Origin: an uncultured Selenomonadales bacterium
Lineage (GTDB): Bacteria; Bacillota; Negativicutes; Selenomonadales; Selenomonadaceae
Direction: 5' to 3'
NCBI GenBank assembly: GCA_937901445.1
Contig: CALDHY010000014.1
Span: forward strand, 1 to 45,468
DNA: 45,468 bases
The position numbers and the translations under genes were made by a program. Positions 1-9,705 of this stretch are shown here, one piece after another. Below the pieces are notes generated by a model. That model had not been told where the DNA came from and ran no database searches. It saw only the letters and a program-made list of their open reading frames with translations. Position 1 is the first letter of the stretch, and each line of letters opens with the position of its first letter.

Positions 1-80
1 AGAACAGCATCGTCTTCGACGAGGCCGAGAACCGTATGCACACCATCAAGGCCGTTATGGTTGCAACATTAGGCGACTGA
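1..80 (+). CDS. 3' end of an unidentified CDS (partial)
   Basis: An open frame enters from the left edge and stops at TGA 78-80. Its last residues read VFDEAENRMHTIKAVMVATL and then GD. Only about 25 codons are present, so no domain can be assigned. The next ATG lies 2 nt after the stop, so it is probably co-transcribed with the transporter that follows. AspT-family exchangers are often paired with aspartate 4-decarboxylase, which makes that a candidate from context only; the visible residues do not prove it. Confidence 0.5.
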   Translation, partial: NSIVFDEAENRMHTIKAVMVATLGD

Positions 81-82
81 TT

Positions 83-1261
83 ATGTGGTTTACCAATCTG
101 TTTACAGGTAGTGGAGTGGCCAGCACAGTACTGATGCTGGCCATCTCCATCTTCGCAGGTCTCCTCCTGGGCAAATTGAAAGTAAAAGGAATCTCGCTGG
201 GCATCACATGGGTGCTCTTTGTGGGCATTGCGTTGAGTGCATGTGGTGTTTCATTAAACCACGATATGTTGCATATTGTCAAGGAATTCGGTCTGATATT
301 TTTCGTTACTGCCGTGGGTTTGCAAGTCGGACCTGGCTTCTTTCGCTCCTTCAAAAAAGGGGGACTGGCTCTCAATCTCGCAGCTACAGTCAATGTATTC
401 CTTGGTGTCGTCATTACTGTTCTTATTGCTAAACTGGCCAATCAGGATCTCACCGATATGGCCGGCGTCTATACTGGAGCTGTGACCAACACTCCCGGAC
501 TCTCTGCAGCCCAACAAGCTGTCGGAGACCTCTCATCCGGACGTCTCGCTGCCGGTTATGCCGTTGCCTATCCTCTGGCAGTTGTGGGTATGATTATAAC
601 CTGTATCTTCCTGCGTCCACTTTGCCGCATCGATCTGAAAAAGGAACCTGTCACTGACGAAACACTTGAATCAAAAACAGAAAAACAAGCAACCTCCTCT
701 TCGCAACGGCATAAAATCAACCTTATCCCTATCTTCATTATCATCGCCCTCGGCATCGTCTTGGGCTCAATACCTATACCTGTTGGCATGTCGGCCCCTG
801 TCAAGCTAGGACTTGCGGGTGGACCGTTGGTTGTGGCTCTCATCGGTAGTTGGATGGGCGTTAGAAAAGGTTGGTTTACTGAGGAATTCACAGACAGCCA
901 TGGTGTTTGGATGCTTCGTGAAGTGGGTATAGCTCTCTTCCTTGCCGGTGTCGGTCTTGCTGCCGGCAGCGATTTCGTCGCAACTATCAAAGTCCACTAT
1001 ATGTGGGTAGTATATGGTGTCATCATTACTATGATACCACCACTCGTGGTAGGGGTTTTCTGTCGAAAGGTTTTGAAAACCAACTATTACACTCTTATGG
1101 GTGTGATAGGTGGTATGCATACCGACCCTCCAACTCTCGCCTTTGCTAACAATATGGCTCCTGAAGGTTCCAAGCTACCCAACATGGGCTATGCTACTGT
1201 TTACCCTTTAACAATGTTCCTGCGAATTTTTACAGCTCAACTGCTGGTTCTTATGGCATGA
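83..1261 (+). CDS. AspT/YidE/YbjL-family (aspartate:alanine exchanger-like) membrane transporter
   Basis: This 392-residue, very hydrophobic protein has two halves related to each other. Each carries the AAE-transporter (duplicated YidE/AspT) features: Gly-rich helices such as GLQVGPGFF near residue 80, a TNTPGLSAAQQA loop near 135, and in the second half GVGLAAGSDF and a GGMHTDPPTLAFAN loop. The two membrane halves are joined by a charged linker of about 35 residues (roughly 190-225). Classical AspT/YidE proteins are about 550 residues with two RCK_C/TrkA_C domains in the middle; these are absent here, so this is a short version. It starts 2 nt after the upstream stop and is convergent with the TerB-like gene. 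The family exchanges amino or dicarboxylic acids across the inner membrane; the substrate here is inferred only. Confidence 0.8.
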   Translation: MWFTNLFTGSGVASTVLMLAISIFAGLLLGKLKVKGISLGITWVLFVGIALSACGVSLNHDMLHIVKEFGLIFFVTAVGLQVGPGFFRSFKKGGLALNLAATVNVFLGVVITVLIAKLANQDLTDMAGVYTGAVTNTPGLSAAQQAVGDLSSGRLAAGYAVAYPLAVVGMIITCIFLRPLCRIDLKKEPVTDETLESKTEKQATSSSQRHKINLIPIFIIIALGIVLGSIPIPVGMSAPVKLGLAGGPLVVALIGSWMGVRKGWFTEEFTDSHGVWMLREVGIALFLAGVGLAAGSDFVATIKVHYMWVVYGVIITMIPPLVVGVFCRKVLKTNYYTLMGVIGGMHTDPPTLAFANNMAPEGSKLPNMGYATVYPLTMFLRIFTAQLLVLMA

Positions 1262-1298
1262 TGTTTTATAAGATTTCCGACCACCTTGAATCTTGAGA

Positions 1299-2612
1299 TT
1301 ACAATGTCAGTCGTAATTTCTCTATGATGTCGCGCTCTTCATCTTGAACCTCACCATCAGCTCCGGCAATCTCCTGCATTCGAGTCAAAGTCTCACGTGC
1401 ATTATCCTTGTTGTGGAAGCAGAAGTCATCATCATTCAAAAAACTGTTGTTCTCCGAACCAAGCAGTTTCAGCATTCCATCGCATTCGCTGGTGGTTAAC
1501 TGTTCTATGTTCCGTATGGCAAGAGTAAGTGTCTGCTTCTCTTCTTCGCTCACTTTACCGTCGGCAACAGCTATCGCGATAAGCAAACGCACCGTACGAC
1601 GCAAGTCTTCTTTGTCCTTGAAAGCTTCCGATTTGCTTATGTTGCCAAAAAAACGGCCTATGCTTTTTATGCTGTCCTTAACGCTACTTGCCATCTTTTG
1701 TCCTGCACTGCTGGGTGCAAGCAGCAATTCGGGTTTGTTATAGGGATCAACTAAAACGGCTGTTTTTATCTTGCTTGTCAGAACATTGCGATACTGGAAT
1801 GTGAAACATGGAACAAGACGGTAGTATATCTCTTCAATTGCATTATTGTCTCCGATCTTGTCGTGTATCAGTTCCAAATAAGGTATCAGTTCCATAGGGT
1901 AATTCTCATTTTCAGTGCCGTTGAAATGCGTGAGCATACGTGTAGGTGTGCAATCGTCATCCTTATGTGATTCGATGACGCTATCTTTAATGTTTGATAT
2001 CTCGCCATCAAGACAATGTATCATCTTGGCTTTCTTTTCGCTGATGGTAGGGACTATGTATGAAAGCGTTCCGATGTGGCGATTGCCTTTGCAGTCGGAA
2101 CACGTGACCTGTTCCACCATACCTTGTTTATCTGTACGCTCTACAAGTCCTGTTCCTTTGCAGCAGGGACACTCTCTGACTCCACATTCCTCTTTCACGA
2201 CAAACATAGGCTGCTTGTTTGACAACCTTCCGTCAATGGTGTTTAATATTACATGATGGTGGTCTACTGTCCGTCCACCGTTTTTAAGTTCTTCCACTCG
2301 TTTTGCAGCACTGCTGAAAAGACTCTCTGTTGAATATTTCGGGGCTTTTTTTATCGCATCAATAACCGCATTATCGTCAAGTCTTACAAACGGACTGTCG
2401 CTGCTTCTGCGGCTAATCTCGACGATGTCCTGTGCCATTGTGTCGTCTACGGCAGCTGTGCGCCGTTCCGACTTGAACTCAATACGCTGGGCGTATGCCT
2501 CAATGTAGCAGTAAGTGTACTTCTTGATTGCAGTAGCGTTGTCAATGATAATACTGTTGACATCCTCAGGCGCAATTCTCTTGACAATTTCAATCAATTC
2601 TTCTGGTAACAT
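1299..2612 (-). CDS. Zinc-finger and TerB-like domain protein
   Basis: This is a 437-residue soluble protein with no signal peptide. In the middle it has a DnaJ-like zinc site: CPCCKGTG with C148 and C151, followed by CSDCKG with C171 and C174, matching CxxCxGxG...CxxCxG. The C-terminal ~100 residues look like a TerB/DjlA-type helical acidic domain, with IAVADGKVSEEE near 345 and a second IAGADGEVQDEE near 420. These are the paired D-G-x-[VI]-x-x-E-E motifs of that fold. The N-terminal ~130 residues are not recognised. It lies 11 nt downstream of the ABC-F gene on the same strand and is probably co-transcribed. TerB-like domains occur in stress, phage-response and membrane-linked complexes; no specific function can be given. 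Confidence 0.7.
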   Translation of the reverse strand: MLPEELIEIVKRIAPEDVNSIIIDNATAIKKYTYCYIEAYAQRIEFKSERRTAAVDDTMAQDIVEISRRSSDSPFVRLDDNAVIDAIKKAPKYSTESLFSSAAKRVEELKNGGRTVDHHHVILNTIDGRLSNKQPMFVVKEECGVRECPCCKGTGLVERTDKQGMVEQVTCSDCKGNRHIGTLSYIVPTISEKKAKMIHCLDGEISNIKDSVIESHKDDDCTPTRMLTHFNGTENENYPMELIPYLELIHDKIGDNNAIEEIYYRLVPCFTFQYRNVLTSKIKTAVLVDPYNKPELLLAPSSAGQKMASSVKDSIKSIGRFFGNISKSEAFKDKEDLRRTVRLLIAIAVADGKVSEEEKQTLTLAIRNIEQLTTSECDGMLKLLGSENNSFLNDDDFCFHNKDNARETLTRMQEIAGADGEVQDEERDIIEKLRLTL

Positions 2613-2623
2613 AATATATCATA

Positions 2624-4456
2624 TTAATTAATTATCTCTTCTATCTCTAGCCAGCGTAACTCCTTCTCGTCAAGCAACTCTATAACCTTACCGATACGTA
2701 TAGACGCCTCGTTGATGGCATCAGCATCGACCATACTGCCCGATAATATCTCTTCCAACTTCATTTTCTCTTTTGTAAGTGTTTCAATCTCGGCCGTAAG
2801 TTGTTCAAATTCCTTTGTCTGTTTGTAGGTTGCCTTTGGTTTGTCGTTGCGGCTGCGTTCGTAGTGAGGCTTCTCGTTGCGTCGCTGTTTCTGCTCCAAT
2901 CGTTCGCGTTGTTGCCGTTCAGACATGTATTGGGTGTAGTTGCTGTGATAATCCTTTACCTTGCCATTACCTTCAAAAACAAAGAGATGGTCTATGATAT
3001 TATCCATGAAACTGCGGTCGTGGCTGACAATCACCAGACATCCCCTGTATCCTATAAGAAAACGCTCTAAAATGTCGAGGGTGTATATGTCTAAGTCGTT
3101 TGTCGGCTCGTCAAGTATCAGGAAATTGGGATTTGCCATCAGTACCGTGAGCAAATAAAGCCTGCGCCGCTCACCGCCACTAAGATTGCCAAAATAATTG
3201 TATTGCGTCATGTCGTCGAAACCGAAATAACGCAGAAACTGGTGTGCCGACATCTCTTTCCCGTTGTCCAGTTCGATGACATCAGCCACATCTCTTATAA
3301 TATCAATTACTCTTCGATCATCACTGGCATTCATTCCTCTCTGGCTATAAATCCCGAATTGTATCGTCTGACCCACAACGACTCGCCCGTTGTCGGGTCG
3401 TAGCTGTTCGGTAAGAATCTGAAGGAAAGTACTCTTGCCGATACCGTTGGGTCCTACTATCCCTATTTTTTCGCCGCGTTTGAAGCAGTATGAAAAGTCG
3501 TCCACTATTTTGCGCCCCGAAAGCGTCTTGCCGACATTGTACATCTCAACAATCTTTCCTCCTATACGTTCAGTCTTTACTGAAAGTTCGGGCTTTTTCT
3601 CCTCAAACCTTGTATGGGCTTTTTCTTCTAGTTCGTAGAAAGCGTCGATGCGGGCCTGAGCCTTAGTGCCCCGTGCTTGAGGCATGCGACGCATCCACTC
3701 CAATTCGTTTCTGTATAGGCTCTTTGCTTTCTCAACTTCGGCCCGTTCATTGTATTCGCGCTCGGCCTTTTTCTCCACATAGTAATTGTACGGACTTGCC
3801 TTGTGCATATCCGTGTTGCCGCGACTCCATCGATAATAGTACAGACGGCTGTTGTCAAGTTCCAAAACATCCTGGCACACATGGTCTAGAAAATAACGGT
3901 CGTGCGTAACCATAAGAATGGCCAGTCGTTGTTTGTCAAGAAACTCCTCAAGCCATTCTATCATGCTTATGTCCAGGTGGTTGGTTGGCTCGTCAAGTAG
4001 AAGCAGATTGGTGTTGTCTATGAGTATCCGGCTCAGAGCCACTTTCTTTTGCTCGCCTCCACTGAGAGTCTCCATAGTCCGATCCATCATATCATTGATT
4101 TCGAGACGAGAAAGGACCTCCTCAACTCGCTGTTCAAAATCCCACGGCTCTTCATTCTCGGGACGTTCTGCCGACTCTACAAAACTGCGCACCGTCTGAT
4201 GTATATGGAATTCCGGATTTTGTGGCAGATAAGCCATCTTTACGTCTCCCCGTAGTGTCACCTTTCCGCTGTCTGGCAGTTCTTTGCCCGTAATGATGTT
4301 AAGCAATGTGCTCTTCCCATAACCGTTGCGGGCTATCAAGGCGGTCTTCTGACCGACATTGATACCAAAACTTATGTCGTCAAACAACAGTTTATCGCCA
4401 TAAGATTTGGTGAGGTTTTCAATAGTTAGTAATGCGTCAGCCATCCCTTTTTGCAT
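2624..4456 (-). CDS. ABC-F family ATPase, Uup-like
   Basis: This 610-residue soluble protein has two ABC ATPase domains and no membrane segments, which is the ABC-F layout. Domain 1 has ARNGYGKST near residue 42, signature LSGGEQKKV and Walker B LLLLDEPTNHLD. Domain 2 has GPNGIGKST, LSGGERRRL and LILDEPTNDLD. The linker contains ARGTKAQARIDAF, typical of Uup and its relatives, and the C-terminus is a charged coiled coil (roughly 520-605) as in Uup. ABC-F proteins act on ribosomes or on DNA branch intermediates; Uup binds branched DNA. The ATG at 4444 (MADALL) is an alternative start that fits the family N-terminus better; start choice is uncertain because Bacteroidetes ribosome binding sites are weak. 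Confidence 0.88.
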   Translation of the reverse strand: MQKGMADALLTIENLTKSYGDKLLFDDISFGINVGQKTALIARNGYGKSTLLNIITGKELPDSGKVTLRGDVKMAYLPQNPEFHIHQTVRSFVESAERPENEEPWDFEQRVEEVLSRLEINDMMDRTMETLSGGEQKKVALSRILIDNTNLLLLDEPTNHLDISMIEWLEEFLDKQRLAILMVTHDRYFLDHVCQDVLELDNSRLYYYRWSRGNTDMHKASPYNYYVEKKAEREYNERAEVEKAKSLYRNELEWMRRMPQARGTKAQARIDAFYELEEKAHTRFEEKKPELSVKTERIGGKIVEMYNVGKTLSGRKIVDDFSYCFKRGEKIGIVGPNGIGKSTFLQILTEQLRPDNGRVVVGQTIQFGIYSQRGMNASDDRRVIDIIRDVADVIELDNGKEMSAHQFLRYFGFDDMTQYNYFGNLSGGERRRLYLLTVLMANPNFLILDEPTNDLDIYTLDILERFLIGYRGCLVIVSHDRSFMDNIIDHLFVFEGNGKVKDYHSNYTQYMSERQQRERLEQKQRRNEKPHYERSRNDKPKATYKQTKEFEQLTAEIETLTKEKMKLEEILSGSMVDADAINEASIRIGKVIELLDEKELRWLEIEEIIN

Positions 4457-4639
4457 TCATTTAAAGAATGCAAATATACATGTTTTCTTCAAAATAAATA
4501 TACATAAATGCCGAAATGCTTGCTTTTCAACTGTTTTTTTATGACTAACTTAAAAGAAACACATATGATTATGTGTAATTATTCCTACAAATTCAAGTTT
4601 TCCCCTTTTATATATTTTATCATTTTGAGGATTTTATTG

Positions 4640-4647
4640 TATCTTTG
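4640..4647 (+). promoter_or_regulatory. Bacteroidetes-type -7 box upstream of the cation channel gene
   Basis: TATCTTTG matches the TAnnTTTG box of the Bacteroidetes primary sigma factor and lies 60 nt before the channel ATG. No clean TTTG is found 19-21 nt upstream, so the -33 element is weak or absent. The surrounding 250-bp gap between divergent genes (4457-4706) holds no other recognisable feature. Confidence 0.45.
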
Positions 4648-4706
4648 CACCGCAAAATAATCTTTTACAGCAGATCGAATGAAATTGTAAAAAAAATAAT
4701 AACGTA

Positions 4707-5480
4707 ATGAAAAAGTTTTTCCTAAATGACAAGGTTATGCTCTCCATAGTCCTTGTCAACACTTTTGTGATATTCTTGCAAGAATGCGGTCTCGAAGGTT
4801 CTCTGCTTAGTGCCTTGGATATTCTCTGTACTTTGCTCTTTGTCATCGAGATGATAATCAAACATATTCTCTTCGGTGTCAAAAACTATTGGCGTGACGG
4901 TTGGAATGTTTTGGATGGTGTTGTCACCATTATCTCTCTTCCGGCACTGCTCTCTTATTTCGTTCCGGATTTCTCCGACTATGGTTTCATCATCGCTTTC
5001 CGAGCCCTCCGTGTATTCAAACTCTTCCGTACAGCCCGCCGCTTCCCAAACCTTGGTGAAATTTGGACTGGATTCCGACTTGCTATGAGCCGTTCGACGG
5101 CGTTCCTACTCGGCTATTTTGTCATTATCGTAATATTCGCAATGTTCAACAGTGCTCTTTTCGGGGGAATAGCACCTCAGTATTTCGCAAATCCTTTAGA
5201 GGGTATCTATACCGTATTCCAATTGTTCACCGTCGAAGGTTGGTATGAAATACCGAACGCTATCGTAGGACATCTCTCTCCTGTGTGGTCGCACCTTGTC
5301 CGACTCTATTTTGCTTTTCTGCTAATAGGTGGCGGTATCATCGGTATGTCGCTCATCAACTCAATATTCGTTGATGCCCTCGCTGCCGACAATAACGATG
5401 ACGTGAAAGAGCAACTGGAACAGATGGAAAAGAAAATAGACGCTCTGCAACGCCTATTGGAAAAACAAATCAATTCCTGA
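4707..5480 (+). CDS. Single-domain voltage-gated cation channel (bacterial Nav-like ion transport protein)
   Basis: This 257-residue protein has the six-helix ion_trans fold: S1 about 10-25, S2 about 35-57, S3 about 66-86, S4 about 96-113, S5 about 130-150, pore about 163-182, S6 about 195-222. S4 carries basic residues at exact three-residue spacing: R99, R102, K105, R108 and R111. The selectivity filter reads FTVEGW (T175 to W179), close to the TLESW filter of bacterial sodium channels and retaining the key Glu and Trp. A C-terminal acidic coiled coil (about 229-255) could drive tetramer assembly, as in NaChBac-type channels. Selectivity (Na+ or Ca2+) cannot be read with certainty from a non-standard filter. 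The stop codon abuts the end of the convergent rarA gene. No partner gene is visible. Confidence 0.85.
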   Translation: MKKFFLNDKVMLSIVLVNTFVIFLQECGLEGSLLSALDILCTLLFVIEMIIKHILFGVKNYWRDGWNVLDGVVTIISLPALLSYFVPDFSDYGFIIAFRALRVFKLFRTARRFPNLGEIWTGFRLAMSRSTAFLLGYFVIIVIFAMFNSALFGGIAPQYFANPLEGIYTVFQLFTVEGWYEIPNAIVGHLSPVWSHLVRLYFAFLLIGGGIIGMSLINSIFVDALAADNNDDVKEQLEQMEKKIDALQRLLEKQINS

Positions 5481-6734
5481 TTAATACCCGTACTTGTCCT
5501 TCCAGCGCCACTTGAGCAATTTGCGTGTTTCCTCTTCGCGTGGATTGTTGCCGGGGTCATAGAATTTGGAGCCGCGCAGTACGTCAGGCAGGTACTCTTG
5601 CTCGGCAAAGTTCCCTGCGTAGTCATGTGCATATTTGTAGCCGTCGCCGTATCCTAAGTCTTTCATCAGTTTAGTAGGTGCATTGCGTATATGTAGCGGG
5701 ACTGGCAAATCTCCTGTGTGTTTTATGGCCTGCTGTGCATTCTGTAGGGCGACATAGGTACTGTTACTCTTGACGCTGTTAGCTAAGTATATGGCACATT
5801 GCGACAGCGTGATACGACATTCGGGATAACCTATTTTTGTCACTGCCTCGAAACAGGCATTGGCCAACAGCAGTGCATTAGGATTGGCGTTGCTGATATC
5901 CTCGCTGGCGAAAATCAACATTCGACGTGCTATAAATACGGGGTCTTCTCCACCTTCAATCATACGCGCTAACCAATATACAGCACCGTTGGGATCACTG
6001 CCTCGCATGGATTTGATGAAAGCACTGATTATATCATAGTGCATCTCGCCCTGACGATCATATAATGCAAGATTCTGCTGAATGACATCGATGACTTTAC
6101 GATTGTCAATGACGAGCTTTTGACTCTTGTCGCGATTGACTACCAACTCGAAGGCATTCAACAATTTTCTGGCATCGCCTCCGCTGATGCGAAGTAACGC
6201 CTCGTCTTCAACTACCTCTATCTCTCTGCCTTGAGATGCATAATATGCAGAGGCTCTTTTTATCAGCTGTTCTAATTCTTCCTTCCCAAGTTCAGTGAGT
6301 TTGTATACTTGGCATCGTGAAATAAGTGCCGATATGACCTCAAATGAGGGATTCTCGGTTGTCGCACCTATCAGGGTTATCGTACCTCTCTCCACAGCAC
6401 CTAACAACGAATCCTGCTGCGACTTGTTGAATCGGTGTATCTCATCAATGAAGAGTATTGCCCCCTCTTCTTCCTTGGATTTGTCAATGACTTCACGTAC
6501 TTCTCTCACTCCACTGTTGATTGCACTCAGTGTGTGGAAAGGTCGTTGCAGGGTGTGGCTTATGATGGACGCTAGCGTGGTCTTACCGGTCCCCGGCGGT
6601 CCCCACAATATCATTGACGGCACCTCTCCTCTCTCTATGAGGGTACGCAAAACCGCTCCTTCCCCTACAAGGTGCTGTTGACCTATATAGTTTTCAAGCG
6701 TCGTAGGACGTAACTGCTCTGCAAGGGGTGTCAT
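5481..6734 (-). CDS. rarA: Replication-associated recombination protein A (AAA ATPase)
   Basis: This 417-residue protein of the RarA/MgsA/WRNIP1 family has the usual length. Walker A GPPGTGKTT is at residues 45-53, Walker B LFIDEIHRF near 94-102 (D97, E98), and sensor 1 GATTENPSF near 125. The C-terminal half carries the MgsA tetramerisation region, with a MRGSDPNGAVYWLARM stretch near residue 250. RarA acts at stalled replication forks with SSB. It starts 2 nt after the queA stop and so shares an operon with queA. Confidence 0.95.
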   Translation of the reverse strand: MTPLAEQLRPTTLENYIGQQHLVGEGAVLRTLIERGEVPSMILWGPPGTGKTTLASIISHTLQRPFHTLSAINSGVREVREVIDKSKEEEGAILFIDEIHRFNKSQQDSLLGAVERGTITLIGATTENPSFEVISALISRCQVYKLTELGKEELEQLIKRASAYYASQGREIEVVEDEALLRISGGDARKLLNAFELVVNRDKSQKLVIDNRKVIDVIQQNLALYDRQGEMHYDIISAFIKSMRGSDPNGAVYWLARMIEGGEDPVFIARRMLIFASEDISNANPNALLLANACFEAVTKIGYPECRITLSQCAIYLANSVKSNSTYVALQNAQQAIKHTGDLPVPLHIRNAPTKLMKDLGYGDGYKYAHDYAGNFAEQEYLPDVLRGSKFYDPGNNPREEETRKLLKWRWKDKYGY

Positions 6735-6736
6735 TT

Positions 6737-7792
6737 CTACAAAATCAACATGGCATCGCCGTAGGTGTGAAATTTGTACTTCTCTTTGATGGCTGTCTGA
6801 TAAGCCGACATCAGAAATTCAGGACCGGCAAAGGCCGATGCCATTATGAACATCGACGACATCGACGGATGAAAGTTGGTAACCATCATGTCGGCTATGG
6901 TGAAGTCGTATGGTGGAAAGATAAACTTGTTGCTCCAGCCGTCAAACGGACTGATTTTGCCTGGAATAGTCACTGCAGTTTCAAGAGCTTTCATGGTAGT
7001 GGTGCCTATACAACAAATCTTACGTCCTTCCCGCTTGGCTCCGTTAATGATGTTGCAGCACTCTTCGCTGATATGCATCTCTTCGGAATCCATGCGATGT
7101 TTGCTGAGGTCTTCTACTTCAATGGCCTTGAAGTTTCCTATGCCTGCATGTAACGTAATCTCTGCCCATCGGACATCTTTAATTTCAAAACGCTTGATAA
7201 GCTCGCGGCTGATGTGAAGCCCGGCAGTGGGTGCTGCCACAGCCCCTTCAACTTTGGCATAGATGGTTTGGTAGCGTTCTTTGTCGTCTGTGGTAATATC
7301 GCGCATCGCACGCAACTCATCGGGTAGGGGAGTCTGCCCCATGCTCTTTATCATGCGTATGAACTCTTCATGACTCCCGTCAAAAAGAAAGCGTATCGTT
7401 CGTCCGCGCGATGTGGTATTGTCAATTACTTCTGCTACTAACGCATCGTTTTCGCCAAAGTATAACTTATTGCCAATACGGATTTTACGTGCTGGGTCGA
7501 CCACTACATCCCATAAGCGGGTGTCGGGATTCAACTCTCTCAACAGGAATACTGTTATCTGTGCACCGGTTTTCTCTTTCTCTCCCCTTAGCAAAGCCGG
7601 AAATACTTTTGTGTTGTTCACAACAACGACGTCATCAGCATCGACATAGTTGATGAGGTCTTTGAATAATTTATGCTCAATGCTTTGGTTTTTGCGGTTA
7701 AGCACCATCAATCGTGCTTCGTCTCGGAGTTTCGACGGTTTCTCTGCTATCAAATCCTTAGGAAGGTTGTACTTGAATTGTGAGAGCTTCAT
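6737..7792 (-). CDS. queA: S-adenosylmethionine:tRNA ribosyltransferase-isomerase
   Basis: QueA transfers and isomerises the ribosyl group of AdoMet onto 7-aminomethyl-7-deazaguanine in tRNA, the penultimate step of queuosine synthesis. The 351-residue product starts [11 protein letters not shown]; an in-frame ATG 24 nt upstream (7816) would add an extension not seen in the family, so 7792 is preferred. Family features include [14 protein letters not shown] [12 protein letters not shown], the [13 protein letters not shown] motif near residue 210, and [14 protein letters not shown] promoter is visible upstream (7885-7915). The gene runs straight into rarA. Confidence 0.95.
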   Translation of the reverse strand: MKLSQFKYNLPKDLIAEKPSKLRDEARLMVLNRKNQSIEHKLFKDLINYVDADDVVVVNNTKVFPALLRGEKEKTGAQITVFLLRELNPDTRLWDVVVDPARKIRIGNKLYFGENDALVAEVIDNTTSRGRTIRFLFDGSHEEFIRMIKSMGQTPLPDELRAMRDITTDDKERYQTIYAKVEGAVAAPTAGLHISRELIKRFEIKDVRWAEITLHAGIGNFKAIEVEDLSKHRMDSEEMHISEECCNIINGAKREGRKICCIGTTTMKALETAVTIPGKISPFDGWSNKFIFPPYDFTIADMMVTNFHPSMSSMFIMASAFAGPEFLMSAYQTAIKEKYKFHTYGDAMLIL

Positions 7793-7884
7793 CGTGGAAT
7801 ATAAGGTGTTGATCATATAATGATATAATTATTTCTATATGTTTCTGTAACGTATTATTATGTCTACGTTTAAGGTGATTTTTG

Positions 7885-7915
7885 CAAAAATACTATTTTT
7901 GGAATCGAAAGTCAA
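7885..7915 (-). promoter_or_regulatory. Bacteroidetes promoter for queA-rarA
   Basis: On the minus strand, TTG (7915-7913) is followed by 20 nt and then TATTTTTG (7892-7885). This matches the Bacteroidetes consensus TTTG-N19-21-TAnnTTTG. It lies about 95 nt before the preferred queA start. The rest of the 226-bp gap up to truB shows nothing else I can name. Confidence 0.65.
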
Positions 7916-8018
7916 GTTTTTTAACAATTTTCTGCTAATTCCTTTGACATCTCGTTAATATACAGTGCTAATATGAAAACGCTGCAAGAAACGGATTTAA
8001 CATTTATCGGTGGTGTTG

Positions 8019-8843
8019 TCACGCAAGGGTAAGCAAGTTGCGATACTCCTCGTTGGAAGGAGTTATAATCTCTTCAATGGCATCAAGTGATATCGCTTCT
8101 GTTATACTGTACTCGCCAATTCGTTCTCGACGCAATGCACTGAGAAAAGCCCCGGAACCGAGGGCTTCGCCAAAGTCGCGTGCAATACTGCGGATATAGG
8201 TGCCTTTTCCACAACGTATTTTGAAATCGATTTGTGGCAACCACTCAGGTACGCACCCCTGTGGGTTGCGGTACAACTCGCGGTCTGTTATAACCTTCGG
8301 ATTATCACCTGCAACAGCCGGAATATCGCCTGCTGCATTTCTGCTCGGTCGGTAGGCTGTAATCTCGAAACTTTCTATCTCAACCTTCTTTGACGCTAAC
8401 TCGGCCTTTTCACCTTCACGAGCCGAAACGTATGCTCGTTTACCGTCAACTTTTACTGCCGAAAACATAGGGGGGAACTGCTCAATTTGACCTACGAATT
8501 GTTGACGGACGTTTTCAATCAGCTCCGTCGTAATCTGACCGGTCGGATAATAGCGGTCAACTGCTTGCTCAAGGTCGAAACACGGCGTAGTTGCTCCTAT
8601 AACCATTGTGCCGCTATAGTCTTTTCTGCCCGATTGTAGCTGCTCTATCTGCTTGGTGGCTCCTCCAACGCATACAAGTAATAGTCCCGATGCAAGCGGA
8701 TCAAGCGTGCCGGCATGTCCTATCTTGAATTTCTTTAGACCAAAGGTGCGCTTGATGTGCCACTTGATTTTGTTGACCACCTGAAATGATGTCCAGCCTA
8801 CAGGCTTGTCAATGGCAAGAACAATACCAGCTTTACAGGACAT
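8019..8843 (-). CDS. truB: tRNA pseudouridine(55) synthase
   Basis: TruB makes pseudouridine 55 in the T-loop of tRNAs. The 274-residue protein has the catalytic motif [11 protein letters not shown] with D48, the [11 protein letters not shown] region, [16 protein letters not shown] near 137, and the C-terminal [16 protein letters not shown]. Its start overlaps the end of uppP by 11 nt, so the two are translated from one message in the ftsX-DUF3098-uppP-truB operon. Confidence 0.95.
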   Translation of the reverse strand: MSCKAGIVLAIDKPVGWTSFQVVNKIKWHIKRTFGLKKFKIGHAGTLDPLASGLLLVCVGGATKQIEQLQSGRKDYSGTMVIGATTPCFDLEQAVDRYYPTGQITTELIENVRQQFVGQIEQFPPMFSAVKVDGKRAYVSAREGEKAELASKKVEIESFEITAYRPSRNAAGDIPAVAGDNPKVITDRELYRNPQGCVPEWLPQIDFKIRCGKGTYIRSIARDFGEALGSGAFLSALRRERIGEYSITEAISLDAIEEIITPSNEEYRNLLTLA

Positions 8844-9672
8844 AGGGAAGTATGAGTGACAAGAAGCTTATCACGGCACAGTATATAGCAAACCATATCA
8901 GTTTGCCCTTTTTGACGATATTTATCATCCATTTGCATGCAAGGCATCCTACAACAAATGCGGCAAGGAAGCCAACAATAAGAGGAAATGTACCAATGGC
9001 AGTCGTAACTCCTTCAGCCACTGCCTCACCTCCTATGAGATCCTTAAAGTCGAGCAATGCTTCGCCAAGAATTGGCGGAATAACCATGAGAAATGAAAAC
9101 TGTGCTAAACGTTCTTTCTTGTTGCCTAACATAAGTCCCGTAGCAATAGTGCTCCCTGAACGCGACAAACCAGGCAAAACAGCAAAGGCTTGTGCAATAC
9201 CGATGAAAAATGCATGCCACGGAGAAATGTCGTCTCTCTCTCGAGGCTTGGCAACGTATGAGAAAGTGAGCAACCAGGCAGTAAGCATTAGGCAACACCC
9301 CACAAGGAAAATAGGATTTCCGAAAATACCGGCCGATGTGTCGGGATTGAATATTGTCTCTACCTTGTCTTTAAACAGTATCCCCACAACTCCGATAGGT
9401 ATCATAGAAATGATGATGTTCACTGCATAACGTGTGCCTTCATTCCATTTGAATTTGACAAGGTCCTTGAATATCCACACAATCTCTTTCCATAGTATAC
9501 AACAGGTACTCAGCACTGTGGCTACGTGAACAGCTATGTTGAACGTAAGGTTTGACTCTCCGTCAACACCAAATAGAGCTGAACCAATGGTAAGATGCCC
9601 GCTGCTACTGACAGGCAAATATTCGGTAAGTCCTTGAACTATCCCTAATATCAATGCTTGGAACCAATCCAT
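8833..9672 (-). CDS. uppP: Undecaprenyl-diphosphatase (BacA/UppP)
   Basis: This integral membrane phosphatase recycles the undecaprenyl carrier used for peptidoglycan and surface polysaccharide synthesis; the family can also confer bacitracin resistance. The 279 residues include the first conserved motif [18 protein letters not shown] (residues 10-27) and the second [15 protein letters not shown] near 166-180, with about eight hydrophobic helices. It sits between DUF3098 (33 nt gap) and truB (11 nt overlap). Confidence 0.96.
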   Translation of the reverse strand: MDWFQALILGIVQGLTEYLPVSSSGHLTIGSALFGVDGESNLTFNIAVHVATVLSTCCILWKEIVWIFKDLVKFKWNEGTRYAVNIIISMIPIGVVGILFKDKVETIFNPDTSAGIFGNPIFLVGCCLMLTAWLLTFSYVAKPRERDDISPWHAFFIGIAQAFAVLPGLSRSGSTIATGLMLGNKKERLAQFSFLMVIPPILGEALLDFKDLIGGEAVAEGVTTAIGTFPLIVGFLAAFVVGCLACKWMINIVKKGKLIWFAIYCAVISFLSLILPYVL

Positions 9673-9705
9673 ATTATTGTTTCTGAAATATGAAAAATGC
9701 GATAA

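Noticed and set aside
8852..9430. 192-codon plus-strand open frame
   Set aside because: It is the shadow of uppP, whose motifs are unmistakable on the other strand.
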